NCBI GenBank assembly: GCA_020723345.1
Contig: DYJA01000019.1
Location: forward strand, 16,121-80,120
Length of the DNA: 64,000 nucleotides
Reading direction: 5' to 3'
Source: Candidatus Aquidulcis sp.
Lineage (GTDB): Bacteria; Chloroflexota; Anaerolineae; UBA4142
Of the stretch, positions 17,447 through 25,681 are shown piece after piece. The notes under the pieces were generated by a model, which was given only the letters and a program-made list of their open reading frames with translations, was not told where the DNA came from and ran no database searches. How positions within the stretch are numbered: position 1 is the first letter of the stretch; every line of letters starts with the position of its first letter. The translations under genes were made by a program, and so were the position numbers.

Positions 17447-18324
17447 GGCGCGAGTTCTCCAATCACAATCAAGCGATGCGTGTCCACGCGATACGGCGTA
17501 CACGTAATCAGTGTGACGATGGGCGTTTTCGACGACGCGAGCGGAGTCAGATCCGTCGGCGCGACGACGCGCTTGGTTTTGACGATGTAGCGGAACGAAG
17601 TTGCGCCGGCGTAGATCAGAATATCTTTGCCGACTTCCAGTTTCTCCAAATCGCGGAACGGTTCGCCGTACACGTCGTTATGACCCGACAAGATCAGATT
17701 GCCGCGCTCGCCAGGATTCACTGAGCCGACGCGATGTCCGATCCCTTGTTTCAACTCTTCCCAACTATCGCCTTGCACGATGGGCCAATCCACGTTGATC
17801 CCGGCAATCACAATGCGCGTCGGCGAGCGCGGACCCGGCGTCGGCACCGGCAGCGCGGCAATCGCGCGGAGTTGCACGCCGAGCGCGGGCGGCGCGGACT
17901 CGGGCGCGAACGAGCTGCCCGGCAACTCCGCCAGCGGATTCGACGGCGGGAACGACGAGCCGGGCAATTCCTGTCCGCCGGAATTCGCGCTGAGCGTTGC
18001 GTTCGGCGTCGTCGTGCGCGCCTGTACCACTTCTTCGTTCAGCGATTGCAAATTCGCCAGCGAACTCACGATGATCAGCAACAAGCCCAGGACCGCGAGC
18101 GCTTCGATCACAAAGAGCAAGCGATCGCGAAACGACGCGCGTTTTTTGGGTCGCGCCGCGGACGCCGGTTGCGCTTGCTCGGTCGGCATGACCGTCACTG
18201 GACGAAATCGCCGACCATCCTCTTTCTCAGCAAATTGTTTGGCGCGGGCGATCCGTCGCTTGTGTTCGATGAGCGATTCGAGTTCTTGGAGCGAGAGTTC
18301 GTCGGCAGAACGTTTGTCGGACAT
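17443..18324 (-). CDS. Sortase (class D-like)
   Basis: 293 residues from MSDKRSADELSLQ. A cytoplasmic N-terminus of about 75 residues, one membrane anchor (LLFVIEALAVLGLLLIIVSS), a Ser/Pro-rich spacer with two copies of LPGSSF, then the sortase domain: catalytic His in LSGHNDVYG, Cys in TLITCTPYR and Arg in VDTHRLIV. Sortases cleave sorting signals or join surface proteins outside the membrane. No LPxTG-type substrate is encoded nearby. The LPGSSF repeats in its own linker are odd; they may be ordinary low-complexity sequence. Confidence 0.93.
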   Translation of the reverse strand: MSDKRSADELSLQELESLIEHKRRIARAKQFAEKEDGRRFRPVTVMPTEQAQPASAARPKKRASFRDRLLFVIEALAVLGLLLIIVSSLANLQSLNEEVVQARTTTPNATLSANSGGQELPGSSFPPSNPLAELPGSSFAPESAPPALGVQLRAIAALPVPTPGPRSPTRIVIAGINVDWPIVQGDSWEELKQGIGHRVGSVNPGERGNLILSGHNDVYGEPFRDLEKLEVGKDILIYAGATSFRYIVKTKRVVAPTDLTPLASSKTPIVTLITCTPYRVDTHRLIVIGELAP

Positions 18325-18332
18325 ATTCAAGA

Positions 18333-18758
18333 TCAATCTTTCGGCGGATGCCAACCCGCCATCACCCATGCTTGGCGCGCTTTGACCAGGGCTGGGCGAT
18401 TCAGATTCAGCGCGACAACCGTCGCGCGTCCGATCGCCGTCAGACCGACTATACGATCACCTTCGCCAGTCCATGCAAAATGCTCGCTCCAACTTTGGCG
18501 ACGCGGATTGAACAATGGCACGATCTGATCGGTCAGCACGTCAAGCCCAACAATTCGATTGCCTTTATGCTCGTTGCAGAGAGAACAAGCAAGCCAGAGA
18601 TTTTCTTCCTCCGTCAAGCCGCCTAGCGAACGCGGCACGATATGATCGATCTCCATCGGCGCGCCCACAATCGCCGCCGAGGTCAGGCAGTATCCGCAAC
18701 GATGTCTGGCTGGCGCGGCAACGCGCTCGCGCATTGCTTTGGGAACGTACTCGTTCAT
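18333..18758 (-). CDS. HNH endonuclease domain protein
   Basis: 141 residues. The HNH fold shows two CxxC zinc pairs, CGYC and CSLC, the catalytic EIDHIVPRSLGG and NLWLACSLCNEHKGNRI. It is a small nuclease of the McrA-like HNH type. Its ATG overlaps the stop of the 139-residue DNA-binding-like gene by 4 bp. This two-gene pairing looks like a toxin/antitoxin or standalone defence or mobile nuclease unit, though the function is unproven. Confidence 0.9.
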   Translation of the reverse strand: MNEYVPKAMRERVAAPARHRCGYCLTSAAIVGAPMEIDHIVPRSLGGLTEEENLWLACSLCNEHKGNRIVGLDVLTDQIVPLFNPRRQSWSEHFAWTGEGDRIVGLTAIGRATVVALNLNRPALVKARQAWVMAGWHPPKD

Positions 18759-19174
18759 GCCGGTTGATTCGCAACCAAGTCAGAAACATCGTGACCACGT
18801 TGCACCAGCAATGCCATCGCTTGAGCGCGAATCAACATTGTGCGTTCATACTGCCGCGTTAGTTCAGTCGCTCGTTGCGTCTCACTTTCGGTTAATCCCA
18901 CATCTTGGCGCTTGAAATGCAACACTTGCAATTCAGCCGCCTGCTCCTGTGAGAAATGACTTTCCGCCGCGCGGCGCAAGGTTGCATCATCCAACAACGC
19001 AAGAGAAGCAACCGCCTCGGTCAAATCATCGGGCAATTCATCCGTCGCTGGCACTGCCGTTGCCACCGCTTCAAGCAATTCTGTTTCGACCGAACGATGC
19101 GATTTTTCAGCGCGCCGCTTGACTCGATCATATAGCAAACTTGGCAAATCCAGTGTCACCGTTTGAACTGTCAT
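18755..19174 (-). CDS. Small helical protein, antitoxin-like partner of the HNH gene
   Basis: 139 residues from MTVQTVTLDLPSLLYDR, placed behind GGAGGTGAAACA. The N-terminus resembles ribbon-helix-helix proteins (TVTLDLPSLLYDRVKRRAEK), and the rest is predicted helical with an acidic middle. Its ATG overlaps the PepF stop codon and its stop overlaps the HNH start, so three genes are translationally coupled. The longer ORF reaching 19516 is a PepF shadow. Confidence 0.75.
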   Translation of the reverse strand: MTVQTVTLDLPSLLYDRVKRRAEKSHRSVETELLEAVATAVPATDELPDDLTEAVASLALLDDATLRRAAESHFSQEQAAELQVLHFKRQDVGLTESETQRATELTRQYERTMLIRAQAMALLVQRGHDVSDLVANQPA

Positions 19175-20877
19175 TGTTTCACCTCCAACTCCCCGATCAC
19201 GCGTTCCATCAAACTCACCGCGTCGCGCAGCGTCGCGGCATCGAACGCGAATTTCACGCCCGCCGTCGCGTAGAGTTGTGGAAGCGACACGGTGCCGCCC
19301 AGCGCGAGCGCGCGGCGATAATTCGCGACCGCGCCGGCTTGATCGCGCAGCGCGTTGCCCCAAACTTGCACCGCGCCCAGCTGCGCAAGTCCGTACTCGA
19401 CATAGTAGAACGGGACTTCGTGGATGTGCAATTTGCGATGCCAGCCCGTCAGCATTTCCTGCTCGAATCCGCTCCAGTCCACGCCGACCATGAACCGCCG
19501 CCACTGCCGCGTCCACTCCGCATCACAATTCGACGCGTCCAGCGCCGCGTCAGGATTTTCGTACACCCAATGCTGGAACGCGTCGACGACTGCCATATAG
19601 GGCCAAAATAGAATCTCGCTTTCGAGATGTTCGATCCGCGCGCGCGCCGCGTCCGCGTCGGAATAAACGCCGCCCTGGTTTTGCGCGAGGTACGGCGACG
19701 CGAGCAATTCCATCGCCATCGACGCGACCTCGGCGAATTCCATGCCGACCATTCGTTGCGGCGCGTATGGCAGCGCATAGCGTTCGAAATTGTGGAAGGC
19801 GTGACCGCTTTCGTGCAAAATCGTTTGCAAATCGTTGTGCAAGCCGACCGCGTTCTCAAAGATAAACGGCTGTTTCGACATCGGAAAATTCGTGCAGTAC
19901 GCGCCGGGCGCTTTGTTTTTGCGATTCTCCAAATCCAACAACGACTCGCGCGCCATCGTTCCGAAGTACTCGCCCAGTTTCGGATCGACGCGCTTGAAAA
20001 TCGACGCGGCAATCGCTTTCAATTCGTCGCCCGTGCTGAACGGTTTGAGCGGCGCGCGTCCGAACACATCCACATCCAAATCCCATGGTCGCAACGACGA
20101 CACACCGAGCCGTTCGCGCCGTCGTTCGTAAATGCGCCGCGCGGCGGGCACGACCGCTTGCTCAATCGCGCGATGGAACGTGCGGCAGTCGTCGGGCGTG
20201 TAATCGAAACGATGGAGTTGCTGCCACTTGTACGCGCGATAATCGGGCTTGTCCGCGTTCGCGGCGATCTTGCGGCGCAGCGACAAGAATTCTTTCCAGA
20301 GATCGTTGATCGCCTGCCGATCCGCCAACTGCCGCGCCATCGAAGCGCGCCACGCACGGTCGCGCAGCGCGCGGTCGGCGCTTTGAAAGATGGGGCGCAG
20401 TTGCGCGATTGTCATTTCTTTGCCGTCCCACTGCACCGTCTGCGCGCCGATAATTTTCTGATACTGCGAAGCAAGTTTTTGTTCCTGGGTCAGCAAAGGC
20501 AAGTTTGCCTCACGGAAAATTTCCGCGCTCGCGCACATTCGCTTGAGCGGCATCTCGAAACCTTTGGGTTCGAGTCCACTTGCGAGCAATTTCTCGCGCA
20601 GTTTTTGGCGCGCGGCTTCCGCTTTGGGAAAAATGTTGTCGAGGAACGCGTCGAACGCCTGCTCCGCAGCTTTGTCCGCGGTGTTCTGCGTCTTGGCGAG
20701 ATTCAGGCGCGCGTACATTTCGCTGAGGCGTTCGTCGAGCGCGCTCCAGTCCGCGAGCCATTCGTTCACGTTTTGCGCGCTGAGATTGCGCGCGGCAAGA
20801 TCGTCGAAATGCGGTTCGATGTCTTGCCACGCCCATTTGAGTAAAGTAGGTGCAGTTTGGGGAAGAGGGGTGAGCAT
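19171..20877 (-). CDS. pepF: M3-family oligoendopeptidase (PepF-like)
   Basis: 568 residues. The zinc site is LHESGHAFHNFE (HExxH type: HESGH) with a downstream Glu in GMEFAEVASMAMELLASPY, as in thimet/oligoendopeptidase F enzymes. The N-terminal helical half (LNLAKTQNTADKAAEQAF) and the TNFPMSKQPF segment match the family. It cleaves short peptides in the cytoplasm. It begins a possible operon that continues through the small helical protein and HNH gene by ATGA overlaps. Confidence 0.95.
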   Translation of the reverse strand: MLTPLPQTAPTLLKWAWQDIEPHFDDLAARNLSAQNVNEWLADWSALDERLSEMYARLNLAKTQNTADKAAEQAFDAFLDNIFPKAEAARQKLREKLLASGLEPKGFEMPLKRMCASAEIFREANLPLLTQEQKLASQYQKIIGAQTVQWDGKEMTIAQLRPIFQSADRALRDRAWRASMARQLADRQAINDLWKEFLSLRRKIAANADKPDYRAYKWQQLHRFDYTPDDCRTFHRAIEQAVVPAARRIYERRRERLGVSSLRPWDLDVDVFGRAPLKPFSTGDELKAIAASIFKRVDPKLGEYFGTMARESLLDLENRKNKAPGAYCTNFPMSKQPFIFENAVGLHNDLQTILHESGHAFHNFERYALPYAPQRMVGMEFAEVASMAMELLASPYLAQNQGGVYSDADAARARIEHLESEILFWPYMAVVDAFQHWVYENPDAALDASNCDAEWTRQWRRFMVGVDWSGFEQEMLTGWHRKLHIHEVPFYYVEYGLAQLGAVQVWGNALRDQAGAVANYRRALALGGTVSLPQLYATAGVKFAFDAATLRDAVSLMERVIGELEVKQ

Positions 20878-20885
20878 TAGAACTC

Positions 20886-21272
20886 CTACTGGGTTTCTTT
20901 CAAGTATGTCCTGACATACTCGATCACAATGTCAATTTCGTTTCCAATATCACCGCGCATCGGCGATTCCTCGAAAACCCAACCTTCGCCAACGCGCTTT
21001 TGGAAATGATGCGGATAACTTTCTAGTTCTCGAAATTTCTCAACGCCCACATGAGGAAAATCGTCCCAGCCGAAAAGACGTTTATCACCTGAAAACTGAA
21101 GATTTTGATCGATCAGCGCGTATGAATAACTCGAATTGGCAGGGTCGTAATGAATGTCGAGAAATCTTGGCGCGTCTATCGTCGCGCGAACTTTCCCGCC
21201 GACCAACTCGACGCGCACAAAAAGCTGCGAGTCCTGCAACTTGGTAAGCACGCTGCGATGCCACACAATCAC
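20886..21272 (-). CDS. DUF6516-like protein, putative toxin
   Basis: 128 residues. Features resemble the DUF6516 group: an N-terminal VELVGGKVRATIDAPRFLD strand pair, SSYSYALIDQNLQFSGDKRLFGWDDFPHVG, a His-His in SYPHHFQK and an acidic C-terminus. Such proteins are found as the second gene of toxin-antitoxin-like pairs. The ATG overlaps the stop of the 96-residue gene upstream. Function is not established; a nuclease or nucleotide-modifying role is only inferred. Confidence 0.65.
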   Translation of the reverse strand: MIVWHRSVLTKLQDSQLFVRVELVGGKVRATIDAPRFLDIHYDPANSSYSYALIDQNLQFSGDKRLFGWDDFPHVGVEKFRELESYPHHFQKRVGEGWVFEESPMRGDIGNEIDIVIEYVRTYLKETQ

Positions 21273-21559
21273 ATCGCTCCGAGAATCGCAAAGAGTTCGC
21301 GCATTTCATTTTCGATCGCGCGCCATTCCATCAAATCTGTATAAAGTGTGTGATCATCAGGCGAAACGCCTTCGCGTTTGACTCGTTCTTGTAGCGCATC
21401 AAGCGAAGTGTATTTCTGCTGTAACCGTGCCACCGATTTTTTCAACTCGACGATCCGCTCAGTTACTTCTCCAGCAATACCGCGCACGATGAGATCTTCT
21501 TTCGTCACAGGCAAAGCCATCATTGTCCGCTCCAAAACTTGTTCAAGCGTAGTCGCCAT
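21269..21559 (-). CDS. Small coiled-coil protein, putative antitoxin
   Basis: 96 residues, predicted almost entirely helical (ERIVELKKSVARLQQKYTSLDALQERVKREG). Short acidic helical partners of this kind precede DUF6516 genes, and the 4-bp ATGA overlap with 20886-21272 supports coupled expression. GGGAGGTCGAA lies upstream of its start. Confidence 0.65.
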   Translation of the reverse strand: MATTLEQVLERTMMALPVTKEDLIVRGIAGEVTERIVELKKSVARLQQKYTSLDALQERVKREGVSPDDHTLYTDLMEWRAIENEMRELFAILGAM

Positions 21560-21716
21560 TTCGACCTCCCTACGTCAATGATTATACCCTCATCGTCGCG
21601 CACGCGCAAGCACCATCTCCCACACGCGCGCCGCTTCGCGCACGCGCAATACCGAACCGCGTCAACGAATGTCCAACGAATAAACGAATGTCACTCGGTT
21701 GTGCGCTTGGATTCGT

Positions 21717-23348
21717 TTATTCGTTGCGCGAAGCGATTCGTTGACGCCGAACCCGCGCAAGCACCATCTCCCCCATGCGCGCCGCCTCGCGCACGCGCAA
21801 CAACCACAACAGCGCGATGTACACCGCGCCCGCCGCGACAGCCGACGCGAGCACTTGCAGCAGAATCGAATCGAACGCGCGCGCGACGAAAAACGCGACC
21901 GCGCCCATTGCCGCCGATGCGACGATCACTTTGCTCGTCATCGCGATCACGCCCTGCCGCCCGAATCCGCCGAGTCGCGCGTGCAACAACCACAGCATAA
22001 TCAACGCGTGTCCCGTCAGCATCGCGGAATTTGCAATCACCAAGCCGATCATGCCGAGCGGCTGCACGAGCGCGAGCGCGACGACGAGATAAATCGCGAC
22101 CGCGACGAACTGCACGAGATTCGGCAGAAGAGTATTTTTGCGCGCGTAGAACGCAAACACGAGCGGCTGATCTATCGCCGCAAACGGCAAGCCGAACAAA
22201 TAGAATTGCAACGCGCGCGCCGTCCATTCCGTATCGTTCGGCGTGAACGCGCCATGCTCAAACAGCAGCGCGACAATCGGACGCGCGAGCACAAACAAGC
22301 CGATGGTCGCGGGGAGAATGAGGAGGAGGACAAGTTTTAGTCCAAACGCCAGAGTTGACTGGAAGTGTTCAGTGTTCAGTGTTCGGTGTTCAGTCGTCTG
22401 AATACTGGATACTGAATACTGACTACTGAGTTCAGGCAGAATCGCAAACGAAATCGCGGTGGCGACTAAGCCGAGCGGAAACTGTACCAGCACCGTCGCG
22501 TTTTGCATCCATGCGAGCGACTGCGCGCCTGTGTGCGACGCGAGATTGCGATCAATCACAACGCTGACAACGCTGATGCTCAAGCCCGCGACGACGGGCG
22601 CGTACAATTTCAAGATTCGGCGGAGCGCGGGGTGCGAAAAATCAATTGCGAAACGATACTGCATGTCGCGCAGCGCGGGCAATTGCAAAACGACTTGCGC
22701 GGCAGAGCCGACGAGAATGCCGACGATCAAACTGGTGATACCAAAAATCGGCGTGAGCGCGAACGCGACGACGACGATGCCCGCGTTGTACGCGGCAGTC
22801 GTGAACGCGGGATACGTGAATCGCTTGAGCGAATAGAGCAAACCCGTGACGATGCCCGACATGCCGAGGAAGAACACCGCAGGCAAAACGAGCCGCAGCA
22901 TTTCGACGGCGGCGCGCTGCAATTCTTCATCGTAGCCGCTGCCGAGGAGCCACACCAGTTGCGGCGCAAAAATTTCGAGGACGAGGATCGCGAGCGCAAG
23001 AAAAATCGCGAGGACGTTCAAAACGATGCTCGCGACGCGCCACAATTCAGCACGATTTTCGCGCGACGCGAAATCAGAAAAGACGGGGACGAGCGCCGCG
23101 CTCACCATCCCGCCGACGAGGAAATCGTACAGCGTTTGGATGATCGTCGCGGCAACGCGAAAAACGCTGACCAAGCCCGTCGCGCCAAAGAGATACGCGA
23201 TGACCGTCTCGCGCACGAGTCCCAGCACGCGGCTCGCGATGTTTCCCGCCGCGATGATCGCCGCCGCGCCGACGAGTCCTGATTGCGGATTGCCGATTTC
23301 AGATTGTGGATTTTCAGTTGCGAATTGTGAATTGCGAATTGCGACCAC
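21717..23348 (-). CDS. murJ: Lipid II flippase MurJ/MviN
   Basis: 543 residues with about 14 membrane segments. Conserved stretches: ASRVLGLVRETVIAYLFGAT near the N-terminus, DFLVGGMVSAALVPVFSDF and YDEELQRAAVEMLRLVLPAV. MurJ moves lipid-linked peptidoglycan precursors across the inner membrane. Two oddities: the first ~25 residues (NSQFATENPQSEIGNPQSG) are encoded by the heptad repeat at 23285-23345, so the true start may be nearer GLVGAAAIIAAG. The segment YSVSSIQTTEHRTLNTEHFQ is encoded by a heptad hairpin inserted in frame at 22363-22437 in a loop between membrane segments. Confidence 0.93.
   Translation of the reverse strand: MVAIRNSQFATENPQSEIGNPQSGLVGAAAIIAAGNIASRVLGLVRETVIAYLFGATGLVSVFRVAATIIQTLYDFLVGGMVSAALVPVFSDFASRENRAELWRVASIVLNVLAIFLALAILVLEIFAPQLVWLLGSGYDEELQRAAVEMLRLVLPAVFFLGMSGIVTGLLYSLKRFTYPAFTTAAYNAGIVVVAFALTPIFGITSLIVGILVGSAAQVVLQLPALRDMQYRFAIDFSHPALRRILKLYAPVVAGLSISVVSVVIDRNLASHTGAQSLAWMQNATVLVQFPLGLVATAISFAILPELSSQYSVSSIQTTEHRTLNTEHFQSTLAFGLKLVLLLILPATIGLFVLARPIVALLFEHGAFTPNDTEWTARALQFYLFGLPFAAIDQPLVFAFYARKNTLLPNLVQFVAVAIYLVVALALVQPLGMIGLVIANSAMLTGHALIMLWLLHARLGGFGRQGVIAMTSKVIVASAAMGAVAFFVARAFDSILLQVLASAVAAGAVYIALLWLLRVREAARMGEMVLARVRRQRIASRNE
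22363..22437. repeat. Heptad repeat hairpin inside murJ
   Basis: CAGTGTTCAGTGTTCGGTGTTCAG on one arm and CTGAATACTGGATACTGAAT on the other. It stays in frame with murJ and codes about 25 residues in a loop. Confidence 0.85.
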
Positions 23349-23396
23349 CTGACCACGCGACTATACGACTATTCGACTACGCGACTAACATCCCAC
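23285..23396. repeat. Heptad repeats at murJ start / ttuA end
   Basis: Units GCGGATT, TTGCGAA and CGACTAT in succession. The array gives the murJ N-terminus and the last codons of ttuA (SRVVE), so it overlaps both genes. Confidence 0.75.
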
Positions 23397-24400
23397 ATCC
23401 GACAAAACGCGCAGCGCCCCGGCGCGCTCGTCGGCTGACCACACACTTCGCACGCGTGCAACTCTTCGACCCGGTTGAATTGCTCGAACGCGCCTTCGCC
23501 GCGCGCGCGGAGAAATTCCAGATAGAAGGAGAGTTTCGCGCCAGGTGATTCGGTTTCGAGTTGGTTGAGCAAGGTCTTGTAAAAATTGGTGAGATTGCCG
23601 CCCGCGTGCGGACATTCGTCGTAGATGTAATCAATGCCGCGCACGAGCGCGTACGTCGCCGTCTCGCGTTCGTACATTCGGCAGAACGGTTTCACTTTTT
23701 TGACGAGTCCTTCGCGCGACGCGGGCAACACGGGCGCTTGTCGTGCGAGATAGCCCGTCTGCCAGCGCAACGTGTTCTGGAACAGCACCGCGATTTCGTC
23801 GTCGAGATTGTGTCCGGTCGCCAACACCGCGTACCCTTTGTCGAGCGCGAGCCGATTCATCACATAGCGCTTGGTCAAACCGCACGCCGCGCACGGTCGC
23901 CCCTGTCCGCGCATTTTCGCGCGCGCGATTTCGGGAATCGTTTTGCCGTAGGTTTGCGCGATGTCAATGACGTGCAAGGTCGGCGTGAAACGTGATGCGT
24001 CCTGAGCGGAGCGCAGTGGAGTCGAAGGATGCGTGATGCGTGTTGCGTGTTGCGTATCGTCGCCAGTTCTGAATACTGAATACTGAATACTGAATTCTAG
24101 GAATTTCCGCGTCTTCTCCAACGACGCATCCGAGTACGGCAGCGGATCGTTGATGCCGAGTCCGATGTACAGCCCATCGGCTTGGTAACCGAGGCGCAGC
24201 AACACATCCCACAGCGCGAGCGAATCCTTGCCGCCGCTCACCGCGACCAGCACGCGCTCATCGCGCGTGAACATTTTATATTTTTCAATCGCGCGGTCGG
24301 TCTGCGCCAGCACCCACTCCACGTAATGCTCGCCGCACAACGCGAGTTTGTGATGGCGCATGTTGATGACCGCGGTCGTACCGCACTTTCTACATCGCAT
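23369..24400 (-). CDS. ttuA: TtuA/Ncs6-type tRNA 2-thiolation enzyme
   Basis: 343 residues from MRCRKCGTTAVIN; codons before this come from heptad repeats. N-terminal zinc ribbon (CRKC ... LCGEHY), PP-loop VAVSGGKDSLALW, iron-sulfur Cys residues in GRPCAACGLTKR and YDECPHAGG, and a C-terminal zinc finger CEVCGQPT ... CAFCRMW. TtuA adenylates and thiolates U54 of tRNA (2-thioribothymidine), using TtuB as sulfur donor, and the ttuB-like gene is 57 bp away. Residues about 110-150 (SIQYSVFRTGDDTQ, ITHPSTPLRSAQDA) are encoded by heptad and palindromic repeats inserted in frame between the PP-loop strands, lengthening the enzyme by some 40 residues. Confidence 0.92.
   Translation of the reverse strand: MRCRKCGTTAVINMRHHKLALCGEHYVEWVLAQTDRAIEKYKMFTRDERVLVAVSGGKDSLALWDVLLRLGYQADGLYIGLGINDPLPYSDASLEKTRKFLEFSIQYSVFRTGDDTQHATRITHPSTPLRSAQDASRFTPTLHVIDIAQTYGKTIPEIARAKMRGQGRPCAACGLTKRYVMNRLALDKGYAVLATGHNLDDEIAVLFQNTLRWQTGYLARQAPVLPASREGLVKKVKPFCRMYERETATYALVRGIDYIYDECPHAGGNLTNFYKTLLNQLETESPGAKLSFYLEFLRARGEGAFEQFNRVEELHACEVCGQPTSAPGRCAFCRMWDVSRVVE
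24000..24100. repeat. Composite palindromic plus heptad insertion inside ttuA
   Basis: CGTCCTGAGCGGAGCGCAGT and GTCGAAGGATGCGTG (CTGAGC/CGAAGG family), then GATGCGTGTTGCGTGTTGCG and AATACTGAATACTGAATACTG heptads. The block preserves the reading frame. Confidence 0.8.
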
Positions 24401-24412
24401 CTTCGTCGCCCG

Positions 24413-24471
24413 TGAAACGTGATGCGTGATGCGTGATACGTGTCCACGTTTCACGTTTCACGTTTCACGCC
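24413..24471. repeat. Heptad repeat (CACGTTT / GATGCGT) between ttuA and ttuB
   Basis: CGTGATGCGTGATGCGTG units followed by CACGTTTCACGTTTCACG. It extends into the ttuB 3' end and supplies its last codons and stop. Confidence 0.8.
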
Positions 24472-24655
24472 CTCCCGACACCACCGCAACCAACTTGACC
24501 TCGTCGCCTTCGCGCAGCACGACATCGTCCGTCACGAGTTTGCCGTTGACGACGACAAGCACGCTTTCAGGATCGAGTCCGATTTTTTTGAGCGCGTCGC
24601 GCGCGGTGATGTTCGGTTTCGTTTCGTACTGTTTATCGCGGAAGGTGATTTGCAT
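24458..24655 (-). CDS. ttuB: ThiS/MoaD-like sulfur carrier (TtuB-like)
   Basis: 65 residues with the beta-grasp ubiquitin-like fold: ITFRDKQYETKPN, ALKKIGLDPESVLVVVNGKL, VVLREGDEVKLVAVVSGG. Carriers of this type are adenylated and thiocarboxylated at a C-terminal GlyGly and pass sulfur to TtuA. Here GlyGly is followed by three residues, RET, encoded by the first unit of a CGTGAAA heptad repeat that also provides the stop codon. The carrier would need trimming, or the tail blocks activity. It overlaps the 62-residue gene upstream by 23 bp. Confidence 0.88.
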   Translation of the reverse strand: MQITFRDKQYETKPNITARDALKKIGLDPESVLVVVNGKLVTDDVVLREGDEVKLVAVVSGGRET

Positions 24656-24821
24656 CCGAACCTACGTTTTTCTTGCGCAACGCCTTGACGATGTAATAAT
24701 CGTGGTTGACTGAAAGGTCGCCTTTGCCCGAGCGTCCCAGTCCAATGATTTTCAACGTCGGGTCATTTTCAATCTTCTGTTTGTTCTGTCGCCGCATCAA
24801 TCGTTTGCGTCGTGTTTTCAT
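24633..24821 (-). CDS. Small basic conserved-looking protein upstream of ttuB
   Basis: 62 residues from MKTRRKRLMRRQNK, behind GAGGTGCGT. The N-terminus is highly basic, and the middle reads LKIIGLGRSGKGDLSVNHDY. It overlaps the ttuB start, so it is probably coexpressed with the thiolation genes. RNA binding is plausible from its charge but not shown. Confidence 0.55.
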   Translation of the reverse strand: MKTRRKRLMRRQNKQKIENDPTLKIIGLGRSGKGDLSVNHDYYIVKALRKKNVGSDANHLPR

Positions 24822-25035
24822 ACGCACCTCGCTTTGTCGTGGACGCATTATAGTTTAAGCCGTAGAGATTCGCAAGCAGACCGCCGAATGAAATTCGGCG
24901 TCCAAGCAGGTAGAAAACTTGCCCTGAGCAAAGCCGAAGGGTCGGCTCAAGCCGATTGAACACCCAACCCGATTCATCGGGTTTCCACCTCGTTAGCCGT
25001 GCCGATTTATCGCGCGGCGTTCGCGCGGCGTTCGC

Positions 25036-25065
25036 TTTGCGTCTCCCGCGCATTCACGGTATAAT
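25036..25065 (+). promoter_or_regulatory. Probable promoter of the TIR gene
   Basis: Perfect TATAAT at 25060-25065; the best -35 match is the weak TTTGCG at 25036-25041 (18-nt spacer). The ATG is 68 bp downstream. The gap 24849-25035 holds small palindromes (GCCGAATGAAATTCGGCG, AACCCGATTCATCGGGTT) and one CTGAGC/CGAAGG-type copy. Confidence 0.5.
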
Positions 25066-25132
25066 GTCGTCGAACGTTCGCGCGACAATCGGGTTTCGCT
25101 TTTGCTTTTTGCTTTGCAACGAGGCGGCAACG

Positions 25133-25681
25133 ATGAAAGATTTCTTCATCAGTTACACGAGCGCGGATCGAGCATGGGCAGAATGGATCGCGTGGCAATT
25201 GGAAAACGCGGGCTATGCCGTCGTGATTCAGGCGTGGGATTTTCGTCCTGGGTCGAATTTTGTCGCGGAGATGCACGCGGGTCTTATCGCGGCGGAACGC
25301 GTGCTGGCGATTTTGTCGCCGCGCTATTTCGCGTCGCGCTTTGGCGCGATGGAATGGCAAGCCATGCTCGCGGACAAATCCGCCGACAAACTTCTCCCCG
25401 TGCGAATCGAAGCGTGCGACGTCGAAGGATTGCTGCGCGGCATCGTTTACATTGACCTCGTTGACGCGGAAGAAGCAACCGCGAAACGATGTTTGCTCGA
25501 CGGCGTCACGCGCGGACGCGCCAAGCCCACAACCGCGCCGGCATTTCCGCGTCAATCGGGCGAGCCAGCGGCTCGCCCCTACGATTCCCTGGCACCCTCC
25601 CGCGCGTCTGGAACGTCCCGCATCGCAATCCCAATTTCACGGGGCGCGAAGTCGAACTCGCGCAAGTGCGCGACGCGCTGA
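25133..25681 (+). CDS. TIR-domain protein (5' half of a split TIR-NB-ARC-TPR gene)
   Basis: 182 residues from MKDFFISYTSADRAWAEW. The TIR fold is complete: FISYTSADRAWA (box 1), AILSPRYFASRFGAMEWQAM with the likely catalytic Glu, and LLRGIVYIDLVDAEEA. Bacterial TIR domains hydrolyse NAD+ or make signalling nucleotides in antiphage defence. After about residue 140 the linker (KPTTAPAFP) loses frame: the last 40 residues and stop come from a palindromic repeat and the wrong frame, while the NB-ARC half resumes in frame +2. Homologous proteins join these parts, so this is a disrupted or frameshift-dependent gene. Confidence 0.85.
   Translation: MKDFFISYTSADRAWAEWIAWQLENAGYAVVIQAWDFRPGSNFVAEMHAGLIAAERVLAILSPRYFASRFGAMEWQAMLADKSADKLLPVRIEACDVEGLLRGIVYIDLVDAEEATAKRCLLDGVTRGRAKPTTAPAFPRQSGEPAARPYDSLAPSRASGTSRIAIPISRGAKSNSRKCATR

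Noticed and set aside
18755-19516. 253-codon frame extending the small helical protein upstream
   Set aside because: The extension is antisense-like shadow of PepF; a strong ribosome site precedes the ATG at 19174.
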